NCBI GenBank assembly: GCA_013365325.1
Contig: JABVXV010000222.1
Span: 43,662 to 107,661, forward strand
Source of the DNA: Dipetalonema caudispina
Lineage: Eukaryota > Nematoda > Chromadorea > Rhabditida > Onchocercidae
Length of the DNA stretch: 64,000 nt
Reading direction: 5' to 3'
The notes beneath the pieces were generated by a model. The model saw only the letters and a program-made list of their open reading frames with translations, was not told the DNA's origin and ran no database searches. Positions within the stretch are counted from its first letter, which is position 1; each line of letters starts with the position of its first letter. The position numbers and the translations under genes are program-made. Positions 33,884 through 47,100 of the stretch are shown here, in pieces.

Positions 33884-36800
33884 TCATATGCTTTGAATTT
33901 CCTTTGGAGTCAAGAAAACGCGATGTTGGCCATAACGAAATGAGACCACTCCATGGTAGCAAGTACGACATATACCTGACTAAAATTTCTTACATTTCAT
34001 TTAATCAGAAATTTAAGAAAAAAAAAGCTTTTATTGAGAAAATTATTCTTTACGTAATCGCTCATAAACTTAGGGATTTCTCCGGATATAAAAAATTCAA
34101 CCAAATCGCAAGTGACCCGTCCTCATAGTCATTAATTTATAATGTTTTTTTTTCTCTCCTTATCTCTGCAAAATACAAACTTTCTTAAACGTACCCGAAA
34201 ATCATCCATTACACTAAATCTTCTGGCAAACGCCTTAAAATCAACTGAAGCCACATAAAACAAGCGCACTTTTTCCGGCAAAACAGTACCGTTTGAAAAT
34301 CTTCCTCTCAGAATTTCATCCAAAGTAGCAGGAACCGCTCTATAATTAAACGTACAAGTTTAACTCTTGCACAATGCGCCTGAATAGTGCAATGATCAAA
34401 AGCAATTCCATAACCTATATTGGAACACTTCATTTATCAGCTCAGTTCTTTTCTTTAATCTTCGTTCTTTCAATTGCTGTATCTCATTTCGTTACTAAAT
34501 AAAACGGAAAAAGGAGAATCAGGTTTGAACAAATAAGCTCCACTTCAATATTGCAATGGTTATAATTCTAATGCGCGATCCTGCTAACAGCGATTAACAG
34601 ATAGTTCACTTTCACTTTCTATTCAAATTGTTAAATTTTCACTTACCCAAAAACAATATTACGAAAGGCAGGATCATAGTAGTCTTTTTTTAAGTAAGAC
34701 AAATCAGACTGAGAGAAATGATAAAAATCCGTATTAACCACGATATGTTTTAGGTGTTTCTCGTAATAGAGGCCTCTGAAAATTACTGGAAAATATCACT
34801 CATTGAAATCAATTGAATACATATTAAACATCAGCGAAGTGTAAGCAACGGAATTCTATTTATATGTATTAATAAATATGAGATTCGAATTACAAAATAC
34901 AAAACTATTGATTATCATAAGTCTTTCCTCTTAAGTTCATATCACCATTCATGAATCAATAGCTTCAACGCCATCCTGAATAAGTTCGAAAAAGTTCTTC
35001 AGAGAACTCCTACCGTTGCAGCTAATCTAGTTTTGATGATTGATAATGACTCTTCAAGTTATTGCCGGCAGCAAGTATCTTCTGGTACGGCTTAAGAAAA
35101 AGGAGAAGTTCTAGCACTTGCCAAAAAAAAAATAAAACAAAAATTTGATAGTTCCAAAGTACCTACAGATACAAGAATGAATGGCCAAAACACATACTTG
35201 CTGACACCCTTTTTGCCTCTCAAACTAATACCCGTACGTGATATTTCTGGTCTAATACATGCTCGTCCCTGACGTTGAGCTGGGTCACGCATCCAATCAT
35301 CCCAAAATGTTTCGGGCCACTTCACTTTTAATTCTTCCCACAGTTGTGATGTAAGCATCCAACCAAGACCTGAAAAGGTTTTTCTGATTTTAAAGGAAAA
35401 TATCGAAAACAACATAAGATAGTAATGATGCTGGAATTCAAATGATTCGCTCTGCTTAAATGCACAATGAATTACTATATATCTCAAGCAAGAATCAAAT
35501 ATACTAAACACTATGATTAACAGTGATAATCTTCTGTGAATATAGTAAAGGACCTGGAAAGAAATCGGTTCGATGCAACAAAGAGTTATCTTTCACAATG
35601 AGTTCTTCCTTTCCGTTATCGTTCCACGCTGATATACACCAAATTGTCGGGTCTTCGAATAACAACTTTCTGTTCGCCAACATATATTCCAAAAAATCCG
35701 GAGCCAATAGTAAATCATCTGAAAAATACAATACGTAAACAGACTGTGCGTTACATCAAATAACTAATGGTAATCGAAAAATTAATCAACAAATGTAAAT
35801 TATGAGTATATCACCAACAAGTTTTTAAGTCTCAATGAAAAAAAGCACCATGCTAAACCAGCTGGTCCATTGATCTAACCCAAGTTTTTATCACGTCAGA
35901 ACATCCCCTATCACCAACACATCTTCCAAGTGAACCGCCAGCTATGTTATGAAATTTTATTAAATTATCCATGCATCTTGCTGTAGACCACAAAATAACC
36001 TAACAGACTGACATTACCAGAGAAATATCAATTCCCAATAATTATTACTTTTTAACCAATAACTGTGGAATGCAACCTTCGGTAACAATAGCACTTTGAT
36101 ATCTTAGAATGCCGAAGACATAATCCAGGGCGAAATGATAATGTCTTGCAATTCGATAATAGCCTTCATACTTTTTTTCCTGTTTGCTTAGATTGAATGA
36201 AGACTGATCGGGATTTTCGATTAGAGTAATATTTGGGCCAGCAGTGAGGATCAGATCACGCACTGCATCATCATTACAATCAAGGCTAACAACAATCGGT
36301 ATCTTGGGCCCTTGCAAACTGAAAATACGGGAAATTATTTTTACCCATATGATATCAGTGTTCAGCTCACGAACTATTAATTATAAATAGCTATGAAAAC
36401 CATCGAATGTCTATCAAATGTTCCCTTGCATACAACTATTTGTAATACTATGTGCAACAATTAAATGATTTCTAGTACGGTAAATGTCAATCAAGTAGTA
36501 TCATTATTTTAAAAAACATATAATTCGTCATCATATGTCGAGTGACTAATTTTAAATTAAAATCTGAACTCGCAAGGAAAATACAGTAAATTTTAGAACT
36601 ATATTCGCACAATTCAAGAAGTTCGGAATGTATATAACACTAAGCACTATTAACTTCAGTCTTTGAGCTTTTTTTCATTTTTTTTTTTCGTTGTATCTAT
36701 AAGTAAGGATTTTCTCATCAAAAAAAGAGGATACCAAGCAAAAAGGTATGCAATTCATCACGCTTGCATGATTCTCAAAGTACTTGTAAACGCTATACGT

Positions 36801-37750
36801 TTTCGGATTTCTAAAATAAAAGACGTCACATCTACGCAGTTCGCAATGAATTCATAAACATAAACACGTTTTCAAATCTTTAAGAAAAACCAACAAACTT
36901 TTTTAGTGATTCGAGATGTTCTTTCAACGCCTCAAAACGATTACAGGCAATTACCAAAATGACCGTTTCTATATGATCTTCTTCATTTAAAGCATTTCGT
37001 ACTCGTTGCAAATCGTTTGCCAAACGACGTGCCACATTTCGAACTCGCAAATTTAACAGCTGACGACGGTGCTGCAGATCGTCATCCAGTTTGTACCTCT
37101 AAAAGTTGAACTTCTGCGGTAGAAAAAAGAAAATCCGAAAGAAAGAAAAGGAAGCTATTGTACACATGTCTATGTGATAGCTTCAGCCATGAAAGGAAAC
37201 ATGAAACAGTTTTAAAGCGAAAAAATTATTGTCACTGATTTCACACAGCTCAGTCCAACTGAAAAATTTTGCAATTTTACTTAATTCTGAAGTCCAACTT
37301 GTTGAAATTTTAAACTAATGAAAGAAATTAATGGAAAGTATTTCTCATTAGCGCTATATTGGTGGCCGCTGGACAAAAAATGAATGAGTTTAAAATGTTA
37401 CATTTCAATATGCTCCAACTTTTAGTTCCCAGAAGTTACTCTGGTTAATTTCTTTTTTTTTTTTTAAAGTTACTCGGGTAGGACATTCAGTAAAGTGGTA
37501 ACTATGAAAAAAGGAAGTTCCCTACCAGTTAAATCAAGAAATAACATCCCAACTTTACCTTACCTATTGCTTATTCTCAAACAAGACCTAAGGTCAGCTG
37601 TCGTAGAAGTGCCAACTTAAGACAAAGATGGAAGTCAAAAAAGTAATTCGTTACCGCATTGTAAGTTGCGATATTGAAAATAAACTTGGAAATAACCAGT
37701 ACCCCAACAACAACAATAACATAAGAGAGGAAGGAACGGATTTTGCGCAT
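33884..37750 (-). CDS. MGAT1: Alpha-1,3-mannosyl-glycoprotein 2-beta-N-acetylglucosaminyltransferase (GnT-I)
   Basis: Eight exons on the minus strand join in phase: 37750-37655, 37098-36899, 36318-36077, 35718-35554, 35369-35198, 34775-34647, 34339-34195 and 33979-33884, giving 414 aa. GnT-I adds GlcNAc to Man5GlcNAc2 in the medial Golgi and opens the way to hybrid and complex N-glycans. Residues 1-30 are a type II signal anchor ([18 protein letters not shown]). A charged, probably coiled stem follows to about 75. The GT13 catalytic domain has VILVIACNR (78-86), the metal-binding EDD (179-181), SAWNDNGKE (209-217), [17 protein letters not shown] (256-264, with the proposed catalytic Asp), [13 protein letters not shown] and MDDFRSG. 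The tail ends soon after RVFLTP, shorter than the vertebrate end. C. elegans has three such genes (gly-12, -13, -14), and which one matches is unclear. An in-frame stop upstream supports the chosen ATG. Confidence 0.95.
36319..36898 (-). other. GnT-I intron 2
   Basis: A 580-base intron with donor GTTTGT and acceptor TTTTCAG. No exon or RNA gene is seen in it. The next intron upstream (37099-37654) is similar in size and equally featureless. Confidence 0.7.
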
Positions 37751-37812
37751 TTTGATTCAACAATAATGTCATTTTTCTTACCAGTTTCAAAGCACAAATC
37801 TGCCTGAAAATA
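37751..37812 (-). promoter_or_regulatory. GnT-I 5' leader with upstream out-of-frame ATG
   Basis: On the minus strand CTATTTTCAG ends at 37804, followed by a 53-base leader. An ATG at 37772-37770 opens a different frame that overlaps the start of the real coding region. A donor-like GGTAAGAAA lies just before it, so part of this leader may be removed as an intron. Confidence 0.45.
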
Positions 37813-40800
37813 GAAGAAATAATGCAGGATCAAAATATATGTATCTGAAAGTACAAGAAAAAGGAAATAATACGGTACAGAAACTGGCAATATAACAGCA
37901 ACTTGAATAAAGTAAATGTTTCCTTCAATATCTGTACTCTTAGGATATCCAACATATTTGCACCGATTTTTTCTTTTTTTATTAAACAGCACTTTTATTA
38001 CTATAGATTTTAGCTATAATGAATAAATTGTTACATACCATTTTCTCGCTCATCTTTTTGTCTTCCATTATGACTATCAAACTTCTCATTACCACCTATC
38101 ATTCTCAAGCTGTTAATTGAATCCACAATATACGTTACTCTATTTCCTATTTCCACGATGTTTCAGTGGTAAATGATAGGTTTAACTGATAATAATATAG
38201 TAACTGAAAAATAAATGAATATCATGATGCATCAATATGGATATATCACGTGAACGATAAACGTAAATATGTGAACGTACATAATACACTGACAACACAC
38301 AAACAATGAAGCAAAGGTATTAAAAGTTTGCTTTCCCCTATTTAATTACATGTTCAATGAAATTCTGATAAAAATATTTCTATCGCCGATATGATTTTTT
38401 TACATAAAAAAAAAAAGTAATGGATGATGGAACGAATCATGGTTAGGGAATTGCCTGAAAAGAATGATTCATGATTGGAAATTAACACGACTACCGTAAG
38501 CTATCCTGAAGTTTACGTTCAGACTTCCTACAGGTTTTAACCCTGGTAATATCCGTTTCTCCAATTCGTAAAATTTTTCAAAAAATACTCAATAGAAAAT
38601 TTCGATATCATCGTTCTCCAGCGTTCATTATACTCCTTTGTTCTTCCATCATCTAATATCTATATGTTTCCTTTTCTGCCATTACTTTCCAATAATTATC
38701 GTATGCTATTCTCAACAATTTATAATCAAATTGATGAACAATCTCAGAGTTATACATAGAGGAAGTTCTCTGAAAGTTAAACAAACTAAAAACAAAATGA
38801 GAAAAATTCTGTCCAACAAATGGTGTACTGTTTTCCTTAGCCAACCCTTCATAGTTTATTATGAATGATCAAAAATCAATACTGATGGTTTGTTCTTTTC
38901 CTTTTTTCATCAAGTATAACAGCACTTGTTCCTATTGGAAAGAGGAAAACATTTAAATCAAATTTTTATACTGAATTTGAAAAGGATGACAAAATTGTTT
39001 GGGAAATGTTTCACTTTAAATTAGAAGAATTTTTTTTTTTTTTCTCTTCTCTACTGAAACGAAACTGACAAATAAGCGAGGAAGGTTGGCAAAAAGTGGA
39101 AAATAGCATGAAATTATACACATATATTTTGTTGAAAATTCAAAAAAAAAAGTAAGTAAATAAATGACTGAATGTACAAATTTCATGTAAACAAATGAGA
39201 ATTTGAATGACTAATAAATAAACTTTGTCGGTTGAAAATTCAAGGAAAAAAAAAAAAACTAAAAAAAGAAGAAAGAACATATAGATGGATAAATGATTTT
39301 AGTGTATAGATTTGAGAATTCAAACAAACAAATTTTGTACATTCATGTGAGAATTCAAAAAAGCACAATAAATTTTACACATATAAATATAATTTCAAAC
39401 AAATCAAAAAATTTATTCATCTAGCTTTATTCTAATTATATCATGTGAAATATATTAATCTTCAATTCTTCATGTCATGCACTATAACCTATGGCCAATA
39501 ACCTAATTTAAAGCTTCAGACAATTATAAATTATATTCAATGTCTATAGACTGTTATCCTTAAGGCTCATTTATTTCGTTAACTTTAGGCCTATACCCTT
39601 ATAAATTTAAAAATCATTTAATTTATAACTTATTTAAAGCATAAAATGAAAAGCATACCAATTAAATCACAGTGAATTTCCACCAATTTTCTAAAATTGT
39701 TACGAAAGAGAAAGAGTAAGAATGAAGAAGATAACAGGGAAATGGAAGAGAAAATAATGATGAAAGAAGAAATACAAACAAGAGAATGTAAACAAAGAAA
39801 AGATAGCGTAAACATTCATTTATTATTTCATTGCAAATGATTATTTACTGCTTTGTTGTTGACATTTATTCACCAAACGAAAGAATGTTTAATGGGAAAG
39901 AATTCAAAGATCAGTAACATTTATCAAAATATCACAGAAAAAAAAGAAATGAAATGTGAGAGAATAGCATTCTAATGGGAGAGATAATAAAGATGGATGA
40001 ATTTTATAAAATAACACATTACTTTAAATAACAAAGATTGTAAAAATTTGCTAGTTGAAAATAAAAATTTGAATGATAAATAATGAATGAATCGCTCTGA
40101 CAAATTTCGCAATCTTGACGATCTTTTTGTTGATATTTCACAATGGGCCGCATCAAAAATAACCAACAGTTGTGTGAGGTAATTGTTGCACACGTGTAGA
40201 TGCATTTGTCATAGCTTTTACAAATACGTCAACATGAATGAGTTCATTTGATACGTTAAACACGTAATTTATTCTTTTCTTATAGCTGTATTCATTTGAC
40301 GTTTATTTGACATGTAAGAGACGTACTTTATTCTTTTCTTATAGCTATATTCATTTGACGTTTATTTGACATATAAGAGACGTACTTTATTCTTTCCTTA
40401 TAGCTATAATCATTTGGCGTTCATTTGATACGTAAAAGATCTGCCTGAATTTTCCTTTATAGCTGTATTTAATAAGCATTCGTTTCACATAAGAGACGTG
40501 CGTATAGCTTTAACTAACTTTTTTATTTGATCTTTAGCAGATTTAATGATTTATTCATTTCTAATGCTATGCTTGAAACAAAAGACTTACATATATCCAT
40601 ATGAAAAATACGTTACACTGAGTGTTAATTTTTGGAAAATTTAATGTATTAAATAATTGGATGTTTCATTTGAGTTAGGTTCATGTTTCAGTAGTATATA
40701 TGTTATTTAGAGGAGATATAGATGGATTGTATACAGTGTTATTCTATTATATTATTTATTCAGACATTAATCGAAAGCATGCTAAACTAGATAATTGAAT

Positions 40801-40845
40801 GATTTATAATAAATGTTTCAATGGAATTAATTATTTTGGAAATAC
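37804..40845. other. 3 kb region between divergent GnT-I and helicase genes
   Basis: It should hold both promoters. Content is AT-rich, with a 59-bp repeat array close to the helicase start (40230-40510). No coding exon was recognised. Confidence 0.6.
40230..40510 (+). repeat. Diverging 59-bp tandem repeat upstream of the helicase gene
   Basis: Units end in a pyrimidine-rich stretch plus ATAG or TATAG at 40285, 40344, 40403 and 40462, exactly 59 bases apart. A shorter fifth copy has TATAG at 40506. The second and third units are nearly identical and the outer ones are worn. Each carries tttgac and acgta elements. Confidence 0.9.
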
Positions 40846-40858
40846 ATTGCAGGTAAAG
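40846..40858 (+). promoter_or_regulatory. Putative SL trans-splice acceptor of the helicase gene
   Basis: ATTGCAG ends at 40852 and only GTAAAG separates it from the ATG at 40859. No upstream coding exon was found. Confidence 0.45.
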
Positions 40859-41099
40859 ATGTCGCGGACATTTAGTCAGCGATCAGATTTTGTTGACTTT
40901 GATGATGGCTTTGAACAAGAAGAACGTGAAAATGATGGTGATTCATTTGAGGAAAATATTCGTAAACAGTTGCTTGAATTTAGGAGTGGTACCGAAAGAG
41001 GTAATATTTTTTCTTCATTTGTTGGATTGTTTTTTCGCTAGCATCATTTAGGAGTTTAAAGAGGTACTATTATGGTGTTTGGCACTGTACATATATACG

Positions 41100-41130
<31 letters not shown>

Positions 41131-44100
41131 TTGAATAGTGATTGGGATAGAAGGGAGAAGTGAAACAGCGGGGGAGGAGAAATATTTAGCATGCTCATTG
41201 TCGTATGTGGAATTTGATTTAGCTATTCGGAAAATTGTTAGCATTGCTGGCATAACATAACTTTGAAAATTTTATCATGATTTGCTTAAATTTTACTTTT
41301 ATTTCTAGAAATCATCCTCGAACCGTTATCAATTGAGAAAAGAAAGATTGTGCATTGTATAGCTATGAATTGCAGTCTGAAGTCGCACAGTATCGGGTAT
41401 CATTATTTACCATTGTTTTTTCTTTTAGTTACTATCTGTTATATTAGTGATGGGTATTGTCCAGGAAATGTAATATAATTGCGTGCAAGTGATTTATCCA
41501 CTATATATTAAAGACTAATGATATATGAGATAAGGATTTGGTGTTGACCATAGCGACTGAGATAAAATTTTTAAATATTTCAGAAGTGGATGTAATCGAC
41601 GCGTTGTAGTGACACGTTTCCCACATGTCGATTTGTGTACCTACACGAATGCTAGGGATTCAGAACCGATTGTTTTGAGTATATTTCAAAAACGAGCATT
41701 ATCGCGTTTCTTGACTATATTTCCATTAGGTTATGGTGATATCGACTTGTATCTTCGATCCGGCAACGCAAGTACGTTTACTCTTCTTTTCTATCAGTAT
41801 AATACTTCTGTTAATACGTTGTGTAGCTTTTTAATAATTTTCGGCACTATTTTCTTCTTTCCTGATCTAACACATTAATGTATCCACGTGGCATCAAATA
41901 GTGATAACAAAAAATAGCAGTTTTTCAAATTCGTCTCACACCATTTGAATACAATTCAGTAAGTTTTTCGTCTAATGATAGGAGAGAAATGTGTTGGAAA
42001 CAACCGTTTCAGGAATTTTAATATAACCAGAATTATATCTTGTCCTAATATGTTTTTATTTTTTGATTGCAAATTTATTATTTGCCAAGTTACACACTGT
42101 TAAACAAGCATAGCAATCTAAGTTTTTTCTGATATAAACATGTGACAATTTTTTTTTTTTTCTGATCAATTTCGTTGGAAAATTACTCGTTTTAATCTAC
42201 TTTTGTATAGTTGGTGCTATGGTTTTGATATTTTTCTGTTTTATTTGTGTCGAACTGACATATCAATTTTGTTTGTTTTAGGCCGACAAGTTAGTGGTCG
42301 CTGTCATGCAAGCTTTAACAGACCGATGTTGGTTCCACCTTGCACGTCAATACGGCATTCGATGGAAAATTTTCGAAGAAGTCTGCCGACCTATGCAATG
42401 AGGGAAGAAATCCTGAAAACTATTCGCAATCACAAAGTTACAATGATTGTTGGTGGTACTGGTTGTGGTAAGACAACACAGGTAATCGTTTCTTAACGAT
42501 GGCTGAACTTTATGCATAAACCACTAGTGGTAATTGCTTTTAGTAAGCGAGGAATCTGTCAGTTTAGTGACAATTATAATCGAGAGCATACGCGATTTGT
42601 TCTGTTATTATCAAGTTTCCAAATGTAAAAGCTTTGCTTCGGAGTTCTCAACGATTTACTTAAATTTTATTCTAACCTTACCACTTCTTCCTCTTCTCTG
42701 TTTGTAATGCGAAATTTAGAAGTCTGGCAAAACTATAGAGATAAAGAGACAAGAATTTTAGGATATGATATAGTAGCACACTGTAACATTTGCTCCTTCC
42801 GAAAAATTTTTTATGCATGGGAAATAGAATGAAACTGCATTAACTGAATGATGCAGCATGAACTGATGAGGCTGCTTCACGATGTTTAAAATTCCCCTTT
42901 AGCGGAATCAGCATTTTGACAGGGCCGATAGAAATGTTGCCTTTAATTGCAATTCGGGTAGATAAAAGAATGTGTTCCACATAGACGCCATTTGAAATGA
43001 ATAAAGAAAGAGGAATAATTTGATAATCTGTAGGAAAGGAAAATGTAGATTAATTTGAACCTTCTAAACCCTGCTTCCATTGTAAGAAATAAGAAATTCA
43101 ATCTTTTGTCTCCAAGTGTTGAAGTACCTTAAGTATTCTACAATAGAAGGCGAGTAATTATCTAACTGTCGTTTCATTTCCTTGCGTTGACTTGGTTGAT
43201 TGATGACGCGAACTGAGAGACTGTGCGAAGTAGTTGATCAATGAAAAGATCATTCACCTGGAGTGCAGCTACTGACTAGTTTGGAGTGGCAAGAAGGATT
43301 AAATGTTTCAACTTTGTGATCCGATATTGTTGAACATGGAGAAGTTCAGGGATTCTGTGAAAGTAAAATTAACATCACTACCAAAGACAAAAGTTTCTGG
43401 CGTGTTAAAGCAAGTTTGTTCTATTGATGATAATGACTTTAGCTGGTTAAAAGGGAAATTGACAAGGAGCAGAAAGCATTGATCATCGGATCTCTTACAT
43501 ACTCAATATGAATGTGTAACCCCAGCTTAAGGTGAAGGGAATAATTCTATTCTGAGAGAAAATCTGGCTTAACAACCAAAGAAAATTTCCATGTCGATGT
43601 TGATTCTTGACCGTGTGCGAGCGAGTGCACTGTGTAAGTCAAAGTAGTGAAGTTGACGAATGTAATTCTGAAAAGATATATGAATAACGAAGACGATTTT
43701 ACTTTTTCTCTGTTCATCACATAATCATTTCTGTTTCGATGGTATTTCGTTGGAGTAGATCAGCATTAATTCGTTGGCGAATTTCGTCTGCATCAGTTTG
43801 AAGGACATCAGATAACATTTGAGAGATTCTGTTGGATATATTTTCAATCACATATTGGCGGCTTCTTAATCAACTTTTCCATGGATTGCTTTCATGATGG
43901 AACTAAATGAAAGAGAATCTTAAAATCTGTCAAATTTGGCTTTTGCTATTCAAGAGTAGCAACATAAAGAACAGAATAAATCTGATGGAAAACTGATTGG
44001 CAATGTGAATAGAGAAGGGAAGTCGTTTCAAACTACCTGCTATAGCCAAGCTCAGTGCTACAAAGTTGAAAAGGGACAGATGAAGTAAATACTAATTTGG

Positions 44101-47100
44101 AACTGGACTGATGAGGCGAAGTTTTAGGACTGGTTTATCATTTGGAATGCAGGAACAAAGGTGAGGAAAAGTTCTTCGCACTTTGATTCTTTACATTAAC
44201 AACATATCTTTCGTGCAGTATGTAACGTATAGCTTTATTATGTAATTTTAAATTTTGGGCTTTTATTTTGAATTATGTTTGGTTTGCGCTATAACCTAGA
44301 AATCAGCGCATTATTGCAGGATCGGTGGTGGAGCATGTTTCAGTTATTTTATTGTCATATTTCAAACAGTTGGATTCGGACATTAATTTTAATTAAGTTT
44401 TGAAGCATTGACATATCGTTTGTTTTCATTTTGCAGGGGACTTTTAGGTGTTGTATTGAAATCTGTGAGATTGGGCTCCATATAATTATGAGATACTCGA
44501 AATAGTTTTTAATAAGCAAAGCTAGTTAAAACCATCAATACTAATGGTTCACTCTTTGTATTATGAACACGCCTTTCCCTTAAGGCAGTTATAGCAAACA
44601 GTGAAGAGTGCTTTTAGGAGTTAAATAATGTTAATATGGTTTGGGCAAACTCTTCAAATGTGACGTGGGATGACATAACGAGATACATGCACAAATTTGC
44701 CATCAATTTTGAAACGTCTTCGAAAAAGGATATTTACCTGAAAAAGCATTTTCATGTTTCTACGTGGAATCATTGATGTTGGAAGATTGAGACTTCACTG
44801 CTGAGTGCTACTGCTGAAAGTAACCGAAAGGCCTTTCTTTTGAGAAGGGATATCATGAATTGAGAATACCTGATTGCCAATTTCAGCGATTGAGTTTGGA
44901 AGTTTTTTTATTTGCTGCGAGAGAAAGAAGAGAACTTCGTGTATAGAGGAGACTAAACGATTATAAAAGGATGAAAGAGATGACGTTAGATAGCAGCTAT
45001 CGAACGTGTAAACAAGGAAATTTATAAACCTGTGTAAATCTATATATTGTAAATTTACACATGTATTTATCAAAGATACTTCATGGTGAAATTCTTCTAT
45101 AAACTTTTTCAGGTCCCTCAGTTTATATTGGAAGATGCTGCGGAACGGCAACAGGGAGTTCGAATATTCTGTACACAACCTCGAAGATTGCCAGTTCTTG
45201 CAGTATCTGCACGTGTTGCAAAAGAACGAAACGAGAAATTGGGATCAACAGTTGGTTACCACATTCGGCTGGAGCAGAAGTATGCTTTTTTTTCTTCCAG
45301 CTTTGTACAAACGAAATTTGGATTTTCACTGCATATTAAATTCCAAAATCCCTAATATTCCTATCATGGTTTCATTTTTTCTAGAACATCGGAACAAACT
45401 GTGCTAACGTATTGTACCAGTGGAGTTTTGTTACGGCTGCTAACAAACGACACTAATGCTTCCAATATTTCTCATATTATCTTGGTATGTGGCTGATTTG
45501 TTTGTTTTATTTCAAGATCAGTAAATGTCACCGATTACTGTTCAACAAAGAATAATAGTTTTGTTCGTTTCATATTTTGGTACGTTTTGATATACGATCT
45601 AAGGAACTAAAGAGCTTTCTTTCTGATAGTTCTCGGAATCAAAGAGTGACCAGTTATGGAAATTAGTAAGATTTGTGTAAGTAGTTGGTTCAAGTCAAAA
45701 CATAATGATCAATGTTATTTATAAGTTCATTTGATACTACAGCGAACGAATATGGTTGTATTAAATTTAAGGATGAAATTCATGAGCGAGAACAAAAGAC
45801 GGATTATCTTCTGATAGCTCTTCGACAAGCTCTCAAAAATCGAGATGATTTAAGGGTAAGTTATGTTTTATGGAATTTTGAAAATTATTAGTTTTAGGTA
45901 ACTAATTGGTGTGAAGATATCGACATGATGTTTTGACCTTCTAGATTATTTTAATGTCGGCAACAATGGAAGAAAGTCGCGAATTATTTAGACGTTATTT
46001 TGGTCCTGGAAACGTATTTTGTTTGGACAGTAAGTTTTTTAATCTTATTTATTTAGAATTATTTTCTATTCGTCAGAAACTTAACCAGCAAATAGAGAAA
46101 CCGACAAGGGATGAGAGCTTTTTTGTGAGTCCCGAGAATGCTCGGATATATTCTTTGTAAAACGAGTACACCATGCTTTAGATAAGTGAATTATAAACGT
46201 GATGGGCATAATATCTAGTAACAGTCGCTATCATTGTAAGTCATGATCTGGCGTAATAACTAAAATCATGATTAGAGGGAAACGGAGATAAACAAATTAA
46301 CGAAGAATATTAAGGACAATTTTGCTAAAAAAACTCTTACCTGCACTAATAACATATCTCACCATCTCCTGAATCCTGACCAGTTTTCCGCAAGTCCATT
46401 TAAAACATCTAGTGAGTTGTGTACACGACGTGTCTAACCGTAGAATGAAGAAAAGTTACTCTTCGATTTTTACCAGTCCTTTTTGTCACTTAATTGTTAC
46501 CGTTATTTGATTTGATATTTACTACATGGAAAAAAAAATTTCTAATTTTTCTTTCATTTCAGTACCATCCACATTACACAAAGTAGAAATGTTCTATTTA
46601 CCAGAAATATTAGCACTGACAGATTACAAACACTCATCTTCGTTTACTGGCGGTACTTTCTTTGGTAAAACTGCGAGGAGCTTGAACGACGATCAGGCTT
46701 ACAGTAGGTGCGTATTGTATGTTTTGAATAAGAAATTATTTCATTCCTGTATCTACGACCTCCTTGGTGGTGAATTTCAATATTGAAGGCTGATGAATTT
46801 GACCAGGTGGGACTAAAGCATGTTATTGCTGAGGCCTTAATTTACCGGGGAATTTGCATGTAAGTTGACGGTGCGGAAACTGATCTTTCAGGGGGCAACT
46901 ATTTAGCTGCGTAACTGGAACTCTTATAATTCGGGGTGATAACATTTAATAAGCTAATCGACTGTAAGTAAATAATTTTCTAATTAAAAACCAATGCGGT
47001 CGTAGTCTGGTAATCTGTCTCTGGAATCTTGCAGAATTCAGGATTATTCGATTTCATTAATTATATTCATTGTTCCTTTTTGCAGTTTTCCTCAGGTGGA

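Noticed and set aside
35092..35511. 139-aa continuous open frame in GnT-I
   Set aside because: Only 35198-35369 is coding. Both ends read into introns, as shown by GnT-I homology and matching phases.
44795..45178. 127-aa minus-strand open frame overlapping helicase exon 5
   Set aside because: It is antisense to a confident exon and shows no recognisable domain. Kept only as a note under the large intron.
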